Assembly (NCBI RefSeq): GCF_017573545.1
Contig: NZ_JAGEOK010000033.1
Span: 62,001 to 126,000 of the forward strand
Direction of reading: 5' to 3'
Source: Actinomadura nitritigenes
GTDB lineage: Bacteria > Actinomycetota > Actinomycetes > Streptosporangiales > Streptosporangiaceae
Length of the DNA: 64,000 bases
In this document: positions 35,323 through 44,049 of the stretch, in pieces
Layout: each line of letters opens with the position of its first letter
Position numbering within the stretch: the stretch's first letter is position 1
Translations under genes and position numbers: made by a program
Notes under the pieces: generated by a model
What the model saw: the letters and a program-made list of their open reading frames with translations, nothing else
What the model was told of the DNA's origin: nothing
Databases searched by the model: none

Positions 35323-36921
35323 TCAGCGGGCCGACAGCACGGAGGCCTCCGGCTCGTGCTCGGGCTCTGACGGGACGGGGCGGCGGCCGGGAAGGATCAG
35401 GGCCACCAGGACGGTCCCGACGGCCAGGATGATGCCGCCGACCAGGCTGGCCTGCGCGACCGCGTGGGCGAAGGCGCTGTCGGCGGCCATCACGAGGGCG
35501 TGGGCCTGCTCGGGGCCGCCCGCCGGGTTCCGTCCGACCTGCTCCGCCACCCCCAGCGCGCCGCCGATGGAGTCCTTGGCGGCGTCCAGGGCGGCGGGCG
35601 GCAGGTGCCCGGCGAGCGCGCCGCCCAGCCTGTCCTTGTACGCGGTGGCCAGGACGGAGCCGAGCACGGCGATGCCGAGCGAGCCTCCGAACTCCAGGGC
35701 CGTGTCGTTGACGCCGCCGCCGACGCCGAGTTCGGCTTCGGGGAAGGCGCCCATGATGGTGTCGGTGCAGGGCGACGCGCTCAGCCCGATGGCCGCGCCC
35801 AGCAGGAGCAGGGTCGGCAGGAAGTCGGCGTAGGTCGAGCCCGCGTCCACCCGGGTGAGCAGGAAGATCGCGGCGGTGCCGAGCACCATCCCGGCCACCA
35901 CGACGGGCTTCATGCCCAGGCGCGGCGTCAGGCGTCCCGTCACCACCGCGCCGGCGAACACCGCGCCGGCCAGCGGCAGCAACCGCACCCCGGTCTCCAG
36001 GGGGCCGTAGCCGAGGACGAACTGCAGGTGCTGGCTGCTGTAGTAGATGGTGCCGAAGGCGCCCAGGAAGAACAGGAGCACCGCGATCACCGCTCCGCTG
36101 AACGCCCGGTCCCGGAACCGTCCCAGGTTCAGCAGCGGACGCGGGTGGTGCAGTTCCCACGCGACGAACGCGGCCAGCCCGGCGGCGGCGACCACGGCCG
36201 CGGTGACGGCGGCGGTGCCCCATCCGTAGTGCGGCCCCTCAATGATCATGTAGACGAGGGAGCCGACGGTGACCACCGACAGCAGGCCGCCGACCAGGTC
36301 GAGCCGTCCCATCGCGGCGGCGCGCGACGGCGGCACCAGCGCCAGCACGGCGACGGCGGCGACCACCGCGATCGGCACGTTGATCAGGAACGTCGAGCCC
36401 CAGCCGTGGCCCTCCAGCAGCCACCCGGCCAGCAGCGGGCCGGCGGCGATGGCCAGCCCCGACGTCGCCGACCACGCGGTGATCGCCCGTGCCCGCTCCC
36501 CGCGCGGGAACATCGCCACCAGCAGCGACAGCGTCGCCGGCATGACCACCGCCGCGCCGACCCCCATCACCGCGCGCGCGGCGATGACCGCCGCGGCACT
36601 GTGCGCCATGCTGCCGGCCACCGAGGCTCCTGCGAAGACCACCAGTCCGGTGACCAGCGCGCCGCGGCGGCTGTACTTGTCGCCCACCGCGCCCAGCACC
36701 AGCATCAACGCCGCGTACGGGACCGTGTAGCCGTCGATCACCCATTGCAGGTCGCTGCTGCTCAGGCCGAGATCCCGCGTCATGTCCGGCGCCGCGACCA
36801 GCAGGGACGTGTTGGCCATCAGCACCATCAGCAGGCTCAGGCACAGCACCACGAGCGCCCACCACCTGCGGGCGTAGGGCGCTTCCATCCGCTTCACCGG
36901 CGTCGAGGCGATCCCTCGCAT
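35323..36921 (-). CDS. MFS drug exporter, DHA2 (14-helix) family
   Basis: This 532-residue proton-driven exporter of the EmrB/QacA type has fourteen predicted membrane segments. Recognisable motifs are the helix-1 start RRWWALVVLCLSLLMVLMAN, motif A GAVGDKYSRRGALVTGL and motif C-like SGLAIAAGPLLAGWLL. It would pump an amphipathic drug or metabolite out of the cell. The ATG at 36921 follows GGGAGGG. It is divergent from a TetR regulator, the usual arrangement for an inducible efflux pump. Confidence 0.9.
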   Translation of the reverse strand: MRGIASTPVKRMEAPYARRWWALVVLCLSLLMVLMANTSLLVAAPDMTRDLGLSSSDLQWVIDGYTVPYAALMLVLGAVGDKYSRRGALVTGLVVFAGASVAGSMAHSAAAVIAARAVMGVGAAVVMPATLSLLVAMFPRGERARAITAWSATSGLAIAAGPLLAGWLLEGHGWGSTFLINVPIAVVAAVAVLALVPPSRAAAMGRLDLVGGLLSVVTVGSLVYMIIEGPHYGWGTAAVTAAVVAAAGLAAFVAWELHHPRPLLNLGRFRDRAFSGAVIAVLLFFLGAFGTIYYSSQHLQFVLGYGPLETGVRLLPLAGAVFAGAVVTGRLTPRLGMKPVVVAGMVLGTAAIFLLTRVDAGSTYADFLPTLLLLGAAIGLSASPCTDTIMGAFPEAELGVGGGVNDTALEFGGSLGIAVLGSVLATAYKDRLGGALAGHLPPAALDAAKDSIGGALGVAEQVGRNPAGGPEQAHALVMAADSAFAHAVAQASLVGGIILAVGTVLVALILPGRRPVPSEPEHEPEASVLSAR

Positions 36922-36942
36922 CGGTCTTCCCTCCCACGAAAC

Positions 36943-36988
36943 TTGCTCATCCATGTGCAAATTTAGATACGTGCACACCGATGTGCAA
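36943..36988. promoter_or_regulatory. Operator-like repeats between MFS and TetR genes
   Basis: TTGCTCAT-CC-ATGTGCAA (36943-36960) is an inverted repeat with one mismatch, and ATGTGCAA recurs at 36981-36988, with GTGCAC at 36971-36976 between them. The sites cover both divergent promoters and are the likely targets of the TetR protein. Confidence 0.55.
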
Positions 36989-36999
36989 GTATGGGAGGC

Positions 37000-37641
37000 A
37001 TGGCGAACCTCACAGAGGGCACTCCGCAGCGCAGCCACGCGCGCTCCAACCGCGCCCGCATCCTGGCCGCCGCCCGCCAGGAACTGAGCCGCGACCCGGA
37101 AGCGAGCATCGAGGACATCGCCCGCGCCGCGGGAGTCGTCCGCCGCACCCTCTACGGGCACTTCAAGAGCCGCCAGGCGCTGATCGCCGCACTGGCCGAA
37201 GAGGCCCGGCACGCGCTGGAGCAGGCGTTCACCCGGGCCCGCCGACCGGACGCCGACCCTGCGACCGCCATGGCGCGGATGACCCTCGCCGTCTGGGAGG
37301 TGGGCGACCGCTACCGGATGCTGATCTCCCTGGCCCGCCGGGACCTGGGCGAGGAGGGCGTCCGGACCGTCCTCAGCCCGGCCCGCGAGGAAACGATCTC
37401 GATCCTGAACCGCGGCCAGCGCGAGGGCCTCTTCGCCGACCACCTGCCCGCCCCCGTCCTCGCCCAGGCGCTGGAGGCGTTCCTGCTGACCCTCGTCGAG
37501 ACCAACGACTCCCCCGGCTGGACCGACCCGACCGGCCAGGCCGCCGCGACCGCCGCCCTCATCGCCACCGGAATCCCGCCCGCCGACGCCGCCGACCGCG
37601 TCCGCGCGATCATCGGCCAAGGCAGCCCCACCACCCCCTGA
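37000..37641 (+). CDS. TetR family transcriptional regulator
   Basis: This regulator of about 213 residues has an N-terminal helix-turn-helix (about 15-60: ARILAAARQELSRDPEAS, then RRTLYGHFKSRQALIAAL) and an all-helical ligand domain. It is divergent from the DHA2 exporter and should repress it. The start is uncertain: the ATG at 37000 and one at 36991 are both in frame, and GGGAGG lies between them, too close to the second, so the message may be leaderless. A hairpin of seven base pairs at 37735-37752 follows the gene. Confidence 0.87.
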   Translation: MANLTEGTPQRSHARSNRARILAAARQELSRDPEASIEDIARAAGVVRRTLYGHFKSRQALIAALAEEARHALEQAFTRARRPDADPATAMARMTLAVWEVGDRYRMLISLARRDLGEEGVRTVLSPAREETISILNRGQREGLFADHLPAPVLAQALEAFLLTLVETNDSPGWTDPTGQAAATAALIATGIPPADAADRVRAIIGQGSPTTP

Positions 37642-37902
37642 AGCCCCTGCCCGCCGCCCAGCCCGGCCGCAGCGGGCGGGTGCGGGAAACCGTCCCGGCG
37701 GGCATGGGTGTGCCCCTCGAGGCCTCCCGGGCGATGCGGCAGTGATGCCGCAGGGCGCAGTTGATCAACGACCGGCATCAGCCCGAGCCGCCTCTCAGAC
37801 CGGCGGGGATCAGGGGCGCCGTGCTGGGCGTACGTCGGGTCGGGTGTGGGCCGATGGGTGGGCTGGCGTGCGGCTCATGTGCCGCCGCAAAGGGGCTGTG
37901 TT
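37642..37902. other. Intergenic gap between convergent genes
   Basis: These 261 bases hold a small perfect hairpin, TGCGGCA-GTGA-TGCCGCA (37735-37752), without a T-run. It may end the TetR transcript. Nothing else is seen. Confidence 0.4.
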
Positions 37903-40227
37903 TCAGTCGACCAGGTCGAGTGCGGCGCAGACGATGCTCTCCGCGTCCAGGCCGTGGTGCCGGTACACGTCCTCCAGGGAGCCCGACTGCCCGAACTGCG
38001 TCACGCCCAGCCCGGTGGTGGCCACCCGGTTGATCGTGCCCAGGAAGGACAGGGTGTGGGGGTGACCGTCGAGGACCGTGACGAGCGGTGTCGCGCGGTC
38101 GGCCGGGAACGCCTCGTCCAGGATCCAGGAGTCGGCGTCGTCATTGCCCTGCCGCGCGCGCACCGCGCGATAGAGCAGGTCGGCGCTCGTCACACAGATC
38201 ACGTCCGTCCCGATTCCCATGGCCTCGAGTCGTCGCGCGGCGTCCAGCGCCTCGGGCACCACGGCGCCCTGCACCGCGATGGTGACGGCCGGGGCCGCGG
38301 AGCGCACGAGGGCGTATGCGCCCGCGACGACCTCCCGGCGTCGGCGCTCCCGGGCGTCGGCGTCGGCGGGCACCGCCGCCAGGCTCTGGTCGACCGGACG
38401 GGTGGACAACCTGAGGTAGGCGGACCGGCCGTCGGGCCTCCCGAGCCGGGCGAGCGCCGCCAGCAGCACCCATTCGGTGTCGATGGCGAAGGCCGGTTCG
38501 TACGCGACGCAGCCGGGCTGCTCCAGACCGATCGACGGAGTCTTGATCGACTGGTGCGCACCGCCCTCGGGAGCCAGCGACACGCCGGACGGCGTGCCCA
38601 CGAGGATGGACTGCCCGCCCGCGTACATGCCGTAGGACCACGGCTCCAGTGCCCGCTCGACGAAGGGGTCGTAGACCACGCCGATGGGCAGCAGCGGCTG
38701 ACCCCACCGGCTCCACGACGCACCGAGTTCGCCGAGCAGGCTCACCAGGTTGACCTCGGCGATCCCCAGTTCGATATGGCGCCCGGCCGGGGTCTCGCGC
38801 CAATGCAGGATGGTGTCGCCGTCGTCGGCGAACCAGTCCTGGCGCTCGCGCGGTGACCACACCCCGACCTTGTTCACCCATCCGCCCAGGTTCGTGCTGG
38901 AGCTGACGTCGGGGCTGACGGTGACGATCCTGCGTGCCGCTTCGGGAGCCTGGCGCGTCAGGTCGAGCAGCACCCGGCCGAGCGCGGCCTGGGTCGTGGC
39001 GGTTCCCGAGGGCGTCCGGCCGATGTCGGACGGCAGGTCCGGCGGCGTCGCCTGACCCGCCTCGACGCGATCGAGCCGCTGCGCGGTCTCGGCGCACCGT
39101 GCGCCGGCGGCGCTGCCCTCGGGGAATCTCCGCCAAGGGTCGTCGTAGTCGCAACCGGTCCTGTCCGCGAGCTCGCGCATCTGGGCATCGGTCAGCAGGG
39201 CCGAGTGGTTCTGCGGATGGCCCCTGGTCGCCAGGCCGTAGCCCTTGATCGTGTAAGCGAAGATCACGGTGGGGCGGGTGTCGTCGATCGAGGAGAACGC
39301 CTTGTCCAGGTCCTCCAGGTCGTGGCCGCCGAGGTTGCCGATCGCGGCGAGCAACGTGGAGTCGTCGACCTCACGGACGAGCGCGGCGACGGCGGCGGCG
39401 TCCGGACCGTCGCCGGCGAGCCGGTCCCGCAGCTCACCGGCCCCGCATCGCAGGAGGCGCTGGTACTCGGGGTTCGGCATGCCGTCGATCCGGCGTCGCA
39501 GCGCCTCACCGCCGGGCCGGTCGAAGAGCCCCTCCAGCAGCCGCCCGTACTTCAACGTGATGGTCTGCCAGCCCGCCGCCGCGAACATGCCCTGCAGCTT
39601 GTCGGCGGCGATGCCGGGCACGACCCGGTCGAGGGACTGCCGGTTCAGGTCGACGATCCAGACGAGCTCTCCGAGCTCGGCGACCGCCGGATCCAGCACC
39701 GCCTCCCATACCGCGCCCTCGTCGAGCTCGGCGTCGCCGAGCAGGGAGTACTGCCGGCCCGTGCCGACCCCGCCGAACGCGGCGTCGACGTAGCGACGGG
39801 TGACCGCGCCCCAGACCGGTGCGGTGGCGCCGATGCCGACCGATCCCGTCGAGTAGTCGACCGGGTCGGGATCCTTCGTCCGGCTCGGGTAGCTCTGCAG
39901 ACCGCCGAACTCGCGGAGCCGGGGCAGGTACGAGGCGTCGAGCCTGCCGAGCAGGTAGTTGATCGCGTGCAGCACGGGCGAGGCATGGGGCTTCACCGAC
40001 ACCCGGTCCTCGGCGCGCAGGTGCCCGAACCACAGCGAGGTCATGATCGACACCATCGACGCCGACGACGCCTGGTGCCCTCCGACCTTCAGCCCGGACG
40101 GGTTGGGCCGCACCCGGTTGGCATGGTGAACCATCGCACTGGCGAGCCAGAGCACACGGTCCTCGACCTCGCTGAGCACCGCGTACCCGCCGTCCGCCGG
40201 CATCCGACCCGCCTCTGGATTGCTCAT
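37903..40227 (-). CDS. AceE-like thiamine-diphosphate 2-oxo acid dehydrogenase E1
   Basis: This 774-residue single-chain E1/transketolase-type enzyme resembles homodimeric pyruvate dehydrogenase E1 but is about 110 residues shorter. The N-terminal domain has GLKVGGHQASSASMVSIMTSLWF and the thiamine site GDAELDEG followed by VWIVDLNRQSLD, where E. coli AceE has G-D-G-E-M-D-E and N-x-N-L-Q-R-L-D; so the third residue of GDG is Ala. The pyrimidine domain has HIELGIAEVNLVSLLGELG. The oxo-acid substrate is unknown. It starts at the ATG at 40227 (GAGGACGTGAG upstream), divergent from an Lrp/AsnC regulator. No E2 or E3 gene is nearby, so it must borrow them or act non-oxidatively. Confidence 0.82.
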   Translation of the reverse strand: MSNPEAGRMPADGGYAVLSEVEDRVLWLASAMVHHANRVRPNPSGLKVGGHQASSASMVSIMTSLWFGHLRAEDRVSVKPHASPVLHAINYLLGRLDASYLPRLREFGGLQSYPSRTKDPDPVDYSTGSVGIGATAPVWGAVTRRYVDAAFGGVGTGRQYSLLGDAELDEGAVWEAVLDPAVAELGELVWIVDLNRQSLDRVVPGIAADKLQGMFAAAGWQTITLKYGRLLEGLFDRPGGEALRRRIDGMPNPEYQRLLRCGAGELRDRLAGDGPDAAAVAALVREVDDSTLLAAIGNLGGHDLEDLDKAFSSIDDTRPTVIFAYTIKGYGLATRGHPQNHSALLTDAQMRELADRTGCDYDDPWRRFPEGSAAGARCAETAQRLDRVEAGQATPPDLPSDIGRTPSGTATTQAALGRVLLDLTRQAPEAARRIVTVSPDVSSSTNLGGWVNKVGVWSPRERQDWFADDGDTILHWRETPAGRHIELGIAEVNLVSLLGELGASWSRWGQPLLPIGVVYDPFVERALEPWSYGMYAGGQSILVGTPSGVSLAPEGGAHQSIKTPSIGLEQPGCVAYEPAFAIDTEWVLLAALARLGRPDGRSAYLRLSTRPVDQSLAAVPADADARERRRREVVAGAYALVRSAAPAVTIAVQGAVVPEALDAARRLEAMGIGTDVICVTSADLLYRAVRARQGNDDADSWILDEAFPADRATPLVTVLDGHPHTLSFLGTINRVATTGLGVTQFGQSGSLEDVYRHHGLDAESIVCAALDLVD

Positions 40228-40262
40228 CTCACGTCCTCGCCGCGCTGAACCTGCCAAGGATT

Positions 40263-40311
40263 CAAGCAACGACCTGCTGTTATGCTCAAGCAGCGACTTT
40301 GAGATTGAGCA
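40263..40311. promoter_or_regulatory. Repeat array between E1 gene and Lrp/AsnC gene
   Basis: CAAGCAACGAC (40263-40273) recurs as CAAGCAGCGAC (40287-40297), 24 bases apart, and TGCTCAA (40283-40289) faces TTGAGCA (40305-40311). Phased repeats of this kind are usual for Lrp/AsnC octamer binding and lie over both divergent promoters. Confidence 0.5.
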
Positions 40312-40356
40312 ATCTGCCCAAAAACGAGCCGGTCCCCCGGGAGAACGTGAAGCATC

Positions 40357-40833
40357 ATGCTCAACCCCGAGCCCGTCGATCCCGTCGACGCCCGCATCCT
40401 TCTCGAGCTCTCGGTGCATCCGCGGGCGACCACCGTCGCGGTCGCGGACCAGGTGGGCATCGCCCGCAACACCGCTCAAGCCCGGCTGACGCGGCTCGAA
40501 CGCAACGGCGCCCTCGGCGCGTTCGAGCGGCGGATCTCCCCCCGATCGCTCGGCTACCCGCTGAAGGCGTTCATCACCGCCCAGGTGACCCAGCGCAGGC
40601 TCGACGACGTCGCGACCGCGATGGCGGCCATCCCGGAGATCCTGGAGGTCGACGGCGTCTCGGGATCGACCGACCTGCTCATCCAGGTCGTCGCGGCTCA
40701 CGCCGACGACCTCTACCGGATCGCCGGCCAGATCCTCGCCATTCCGGGCGTCGAACGAACCAGCACCGCACTGGTCATGCGCCAACTCGTCGGCTACCGC
40801 ATCACTCCCCTGCTCCAGCGCCTCACCGGGTAG
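40357..40833 (+). CDS. Lrp/AsnC family transcriptional regulator
   Basis: This 158-residue protein has the standard two-part build: a winged helix-turn-helix (about 8-58: ILLELSVHPRATTVAVAD, then VGIARNTAQARLTRLERNG) and an alpha/beta RAM ligand domain (about 68-145). It is divergent from the AceE-like gene and probably controls it in response to an amino or oxo acid. The ATG at 40357 has only a weak ribosome site. Confidence 0.88.
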   Translation: MLNPEPVDPVDARILLELSVHPRATTVAVADQVGIARNTAQARLTRLERNGALGAFERRISPRSLGYPLKAFITAQVTQRRLDDVATAMAAIPEILEVDGVSGSTDLLIQVVAAHADDLYRIAGQILAIPGVERTSTALVMRQLVGYRITPLLQRLTG

Positions 40834-40929
40834 CCCCGCCCGCGCATCCTTGACCGGCCAGCGTCTCCCGCACGACTTCGAGGTCGTGTCCTGCGCGCAG
40901 CGGGGTCTTTCAGGTCGCGTGCATGGCAT

Positions 40930-40972
40930 CCGGAGCCGGAGGGCGGACGGTCCTGCCGCCCTCCGGCTCCGG
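40930..40972. terminator. Strong bidirectional terminator hairpin
   Basis: A perfect 17-base-pair stem (CCGGAGCCGGAGGGCGG with its complement at 40956-40972) and a nine-base loop lie between the convergent AsnC-type and RidA genes, four bases from the RidA stop. It would end both transcripts. Confidence 0.75.
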
Positions 40973-40975
40973 GGC

Positions 40976-41362
40976 TCAGGCCGCCGGCACGGCCAGGGCG
41001 TCGATCTCGACGAGGACGCCGGGCGGCAGGGTCATGTACACGGTCGTGCGGGCGGGGAAGGGGGTGCCCACGAAGGCGGCGTACGCGTCGTTCATGGCCG
41101 CCAGGTCGGCGGGGTCGGTGAGGTAGACGCGGAACATCACGACGTCGTCGAGGGTGGCTCTGGCCGCGTCGAGGACCGCGGCGACGTTGCGCAGCGCCTG
41201 GGTGGTCTGCTCGGCGACGGTGGCGCCGACGACGGTGCCGGTACCAGGGTCGTAAGGGAGCTGGCCCGACACCTGGACGAGCGGGCCCCTGCGTACGCCT
41301 TGGGAGAGCGGGGCGTCGAGGCTCGGCGCGTGGTCCGTGCTGATGATGGTTCTGCCGGTCAT
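40976..41362 (-). CDS. RidA family protein (reactive enamine/imine deaminase type)
   Basis: This 128-residue protein of the RidA/YjgF/UK114 family forms trimers that hydrolyse reactive enamines and imines to ketones. Family motifs are VQVSGQLPYDPGTG, EQTTQALRNVAAVLDAA and the C-terminal VYMTLPPGVLVEIDALA. The conserved Arg that binds carboxylate in true RidA (R-x-T in FPARTTVYM) is present, the Glu in LVEIDALA too. The ATG at 41362 has GGAGG upstream. It is the third gene after the MBL hydrolase and carboxylesterase and may detoxify an intermediate of the same route. Confidence 0.88.
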   Translation of the reverse strand: MTGRTIISTDHAPSLDAPLSQGVRRGPLVQVSGQLPYDPGTGTVVGATVAEQTTQALRNVAAVLDAARATLDDVVMFRVYLTDPADLAAMNDAYAAFVGTPFPARTTVYMTLPPGVLVEIDALAVPAA

Positions 41363-41406
41363 GGCGATGGCCTCCGTTGGCTTGGGCGGACGGGCGGGAT
41401 CGGGCT

Positions 41407-42906
41407 TCAACGCCATGCCTGGAGTTCCTCGCGGTGCGGGTCGTCCACAAGGGTCCATTCGTCGTCGATGTGCATGGTCGTGCGGCGTTCGGTGTCGTAG
41501 CGGTCCCAGCCGGGGTCACCGGTCGCGGCGAAGGACACCCAGGCCGCGTGCATGCGGGTGGCCAGGTCCGTCGGCGGCTTGTCCGGTCCGAGGATGGCGG
41601 CGGGGCCGTGGAGGGAGGGCAGTCCGGTGACGTCGAAGACGAACGGCAGCTCGACGGCGTGGGTCGCACCGAGTTCGCCGCCCAGGGCGTTCGAGCGCCA
41701 GGCGAACGAGTAGCGGTAGGTGGCGCCGGACGTGTGCGCGTGCGCGTCGGCCAGTCGCCGGGTTCCGGCGCCGAAGAGGGCGTCGCCCATGATGGCGGAG
41801 CGCAGTTCCCCGGCGGAGGCGCGTGGCCTGGCCTTGCGGTAGGTCTCGACGAGCTGCGCCGGTCGCGGATGCGAGCGCGCGGCGGTGGCGTCCACGTCCG
41901 CCGGCGTGGAGGTGGACAGGTTCCCAAAGGGCGCCAGGTAGAGGTTGCCCTCCTCGGTGTTGGTGCCCACCAGCAGGTCGACGTCCGCGTCTTCGCCCGC
42001 AGCGACGGCCTCGGCCGGTTGCCGGTCGAGCACGATGCTGAACGGGCTCAGCCCGATCAGCGGGTCGGTGTGCGTCTCGGTTCGCAGATCGATGCCCGAC
42101 AGTTCGCCCGTGACCTCGACGAGCCGCCGGTCGGGGATGGCGGCGAAGGCGTCGGCGTGCGGCTCGACTCCGAGGGCCCGGGCGGCGGCGCGGGTCACGC
42201 GGGCGGCCTGTTCGGGTGTGAAGGCGCCCAGGCCGCTGCCGCTCTGCACGATCGCGCGCCGGAACAGCCGCCGACCGGCGGACGCGGCCTCGGGCGATGT
42301 CAGCATGCCGCCCACGATCGTGGCGCCCGCGGACTGGCCGAACAGCGTGACGCGGTCGGGGTCGCCGCCGAAAGCGGCGATGTTCTCCCGCACCCAGCGA
42401 AGAGCGGCGATCACGTCGAGCAGGCCGCGGTTGGCGGGCGCTCCGGGCAGGTCGAGGAACCCCTGGACGCCCAGCCGGTAGTTCAGCGTCACGAGGACGA
42501 CTCCGTCGCGGGCGAAGGCGGCGCCGTCATAGATCTCCGAGCGGGTGGAGCCCGCCACGAAGCCGCCGCCGTGCACGAACACCATCACGGGCAGGCGCGC
42601 GCCGCCGGCCTCCGGGGCCCAGACGTTGACGGTCAGGAAGTCCTCGCCGGTGATCCAGCCCGGTCCGAAATACGGGGTCATGTCCACGTCGCCGAGCCTG
42701 CGTTCGGCCTGCGGCGCGGTCGGGCCGGGCATGGTGGCGTCCCGCACTCCGTCCCAGGGGGCGTGCGGGCAGGGAGCGGCGAACCGGGAGGCCCCCGCCG
42801 GAGGCGCGGCGTACGGGATGTTCAGGAAGACCGCCGTCCCGTCGCGGCGCAGGCCGCGCACGGCGCCCTGCGCGGTGGCGACGACCGGTTCTGCGTGCTG
42901 GCTCAT
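41407..42906 (-). CDS. Type B carboxylesterase/lipase family protein
   Basis: This 499-residue alpha/beta hydrolase is a type B carboxylesterase. It has the oxyanion-hole strand VMVFVHGGGFVAGS, the nucleophile Ser in LFGQSAGATI, Glu in TNTEEGNLYL and His in GATHAVELPFVF. There is no signal peptide, so it is cytoplasmic. It hydrolyses carboxylic esters or carbamates. Its ATG overlaps the MBL hydrolase stop (ATGA), so the two are coupled, suggesting consecutive steps on one ester or lactone substrate. Confidence 0.9.
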   Translation of the reverse strand: MSQHAEPVVATAQGAVRGLRRDGTAVFLNIPYAAPPAGASRFAAPCPHAPWDGVRDATMPGPTAPQAERRLGDVDMTPYFGPGWITGEDFLTVNVWAPEAGGARLPVMVFVHGGGFVAGSTRSEIYDGAAFARDGVVLVTLNYRLGVQGFLDLPGAPANRGLLDVIAALRWVRENIAAFGGDPDRVTLFGQSAGATIVGGMLTSPEAASAGRRLFRRAIVQSGSGLGAFTPEQAARVTRAAARALGVEPHADAFAAIPDRRLVEVTGELSGIDLRTETHTDPLIGLSPFSIVLDRQPAEAVAAGEDADVDLLVGTNTEEGNLYLAPFGNLSTSTPADVDATAARSHPRPAQLVETYRKARPRASAGELRSAIMGDALFGAGTRRLADAHAHTSGATYRYSFAWRSNALGGELGATHAVELPFVFDVTGLPSLHGPAAILGPDKPPTDLATRMHAAWVSFAATGDPGWDRYDTERRTTMHIDDEWTLVDDPHREELQAWR

Positions 42907-43853
42907 CGGGCGTCCTTCGGGGTCTCGGTGTGCGGTGCGAACGGCGCCCATCCCTTGATAGCGAAGCCGCTCCCGTCGCGGACCACCTCGGCGGCGCCGT
43001 GGCCGCCCAGGTGCGCGGGGACGACCAGGGCGTTGTGGTCGGCGGCCCAGGACAGGAACCTGCGGCGGGTGGCGCGGGCCCCGGCCGGGTCCTCGCAGAA
43101 GCAGCTGTTCGCGTCCGGCTCGACGAACTGGACGGGGCTGTGCAGCATGTCGCCGACGAACACCGCGCGGTCCGCGCCCGATTCGAGCATGACGACGGAC
43201 GACCCGGGGGTGTGGCCGGGCGCGGCCTCCAAGCGCAGGTTGGCGTCGATGGTGTGGCCGTCCTCCCACAGCCGCGTCAGGCCCGCCTCGTGGACGGGTG
43301 CGACGCTGTCCTCGAACACGTTCTGGTTGCCCCGGCCGAGCCGCGGCTTGTGCTCGTTCGCGGGGTTCCAGAAGTCGAAGTCGGCCTTGGGCATGAGGTA
43401 GGTGGCGTTGGGGAAGGTGGGCACCCAGGTGCGGCCGTCCAGGTAGGTGTTCCAGCCGACGTGGTCCACGTGCAGGTGGGTGTTCACCACGACGTCCACG
43501 TCCTCGGGCCGCACGCCCGCGCGGGCCAGGTTGTCCAGGAAGTCGGTGTCGAGACGGCTCCAGACCGGCGAGTAGGGCCGGTCCTTGTGGTTGCCGACCC
43601 CGGTGTCGATGAGGATGTTCCTGCCCTCGCTGCGCAGCAGCCAGGTCTGGATCGCCGAGTTGACGGTCCGTGTCTCGGAGTCCACGAAGTGGGGCTCCAG
43701 CCAGGGCGCGTGCTCCTCCCACGTACGGGGCGAGCTTTCGGGGAAGAACGTGTCGGGCGTCATCTCGACGGATCCGTAGTACTCCCAGACCCGCGTGATC
43801 GTGACATCGCCCAGAGTGATCTCATCCGAGCGTGGCGAGGGAGCGGTGCGCAT
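42903..43853 (-). CDS. MBL-fold metallo-hydrolase
   Basis: This 316-residue metallo-beta-lactamase-fold enzyme has the zinc motif H-x-H-x-D-H in VNTHLHVDHVGWN, a third His in APGHTPGSS, the bridging Asp in FVGDMLHSP and a last His in VPAHLGGHG. It looks like the AHL-lactonase/arylsulfatase-like branch used to hydrolyse lactones or thioesters. The ATG at 43853 follows AAGGAG. It is the first gene of an operon with a carboxylesterase and RidA, and is divergent from a large LAL-type regulator. Confidence 0.87.
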   Translation of the reverse strand: MRTAPSPRSDEITLGDVTITRVWEYYGSVEMTPDTFFPESSPRTWEEHAPWLEPHFVDSETRTVNSAIQTWLLRSEGRNILIDTGVGNHKDRPYSPVWSRLDTDFLDNLARAGVRPEDVDVVVNTHLHVDHVGWNTYLDGRTWVPTFPNATYLMPKADFDFWNPANEHKPRLGRGNQNVFEDSVAPVHEAGLTRLWEDGHTIDANLRLEAAPGHTPGSSVVMLESGADRAVFVGDMLHSPVQFVEPDANSCFCEDPAGARATRRRFLSWAADHNALVVPAHLGGHGAAEVVRDGSGFAIKGWAPFAPHTETPKDAR

Positions 43854-44049
43854 GGGCACTCCTTGATCAATAGAGGTGAGGGTGCGGTCGAGAACCGCCG
43901 CTCGCTCCATCGTGCGCGGACGCCGGGGCGGGCGGTATGCGTCAGGTGACTGCACCGGCCGCGGGCGCGCGCGACCGCGGCGAGGGAGCAACACCGAGAG
44001 GTACGCTGGCCTGCGATGACGCTGCGCCTCGGGGAGTGGGCGGCTGTTT

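Noticed and set aside
36922..37620. N-terminal extension of the MFS frame across the TetR gene
   Set aside because: It is the antisense of the TetR gene; the exporter starts at 36921 with its own ribosome site.
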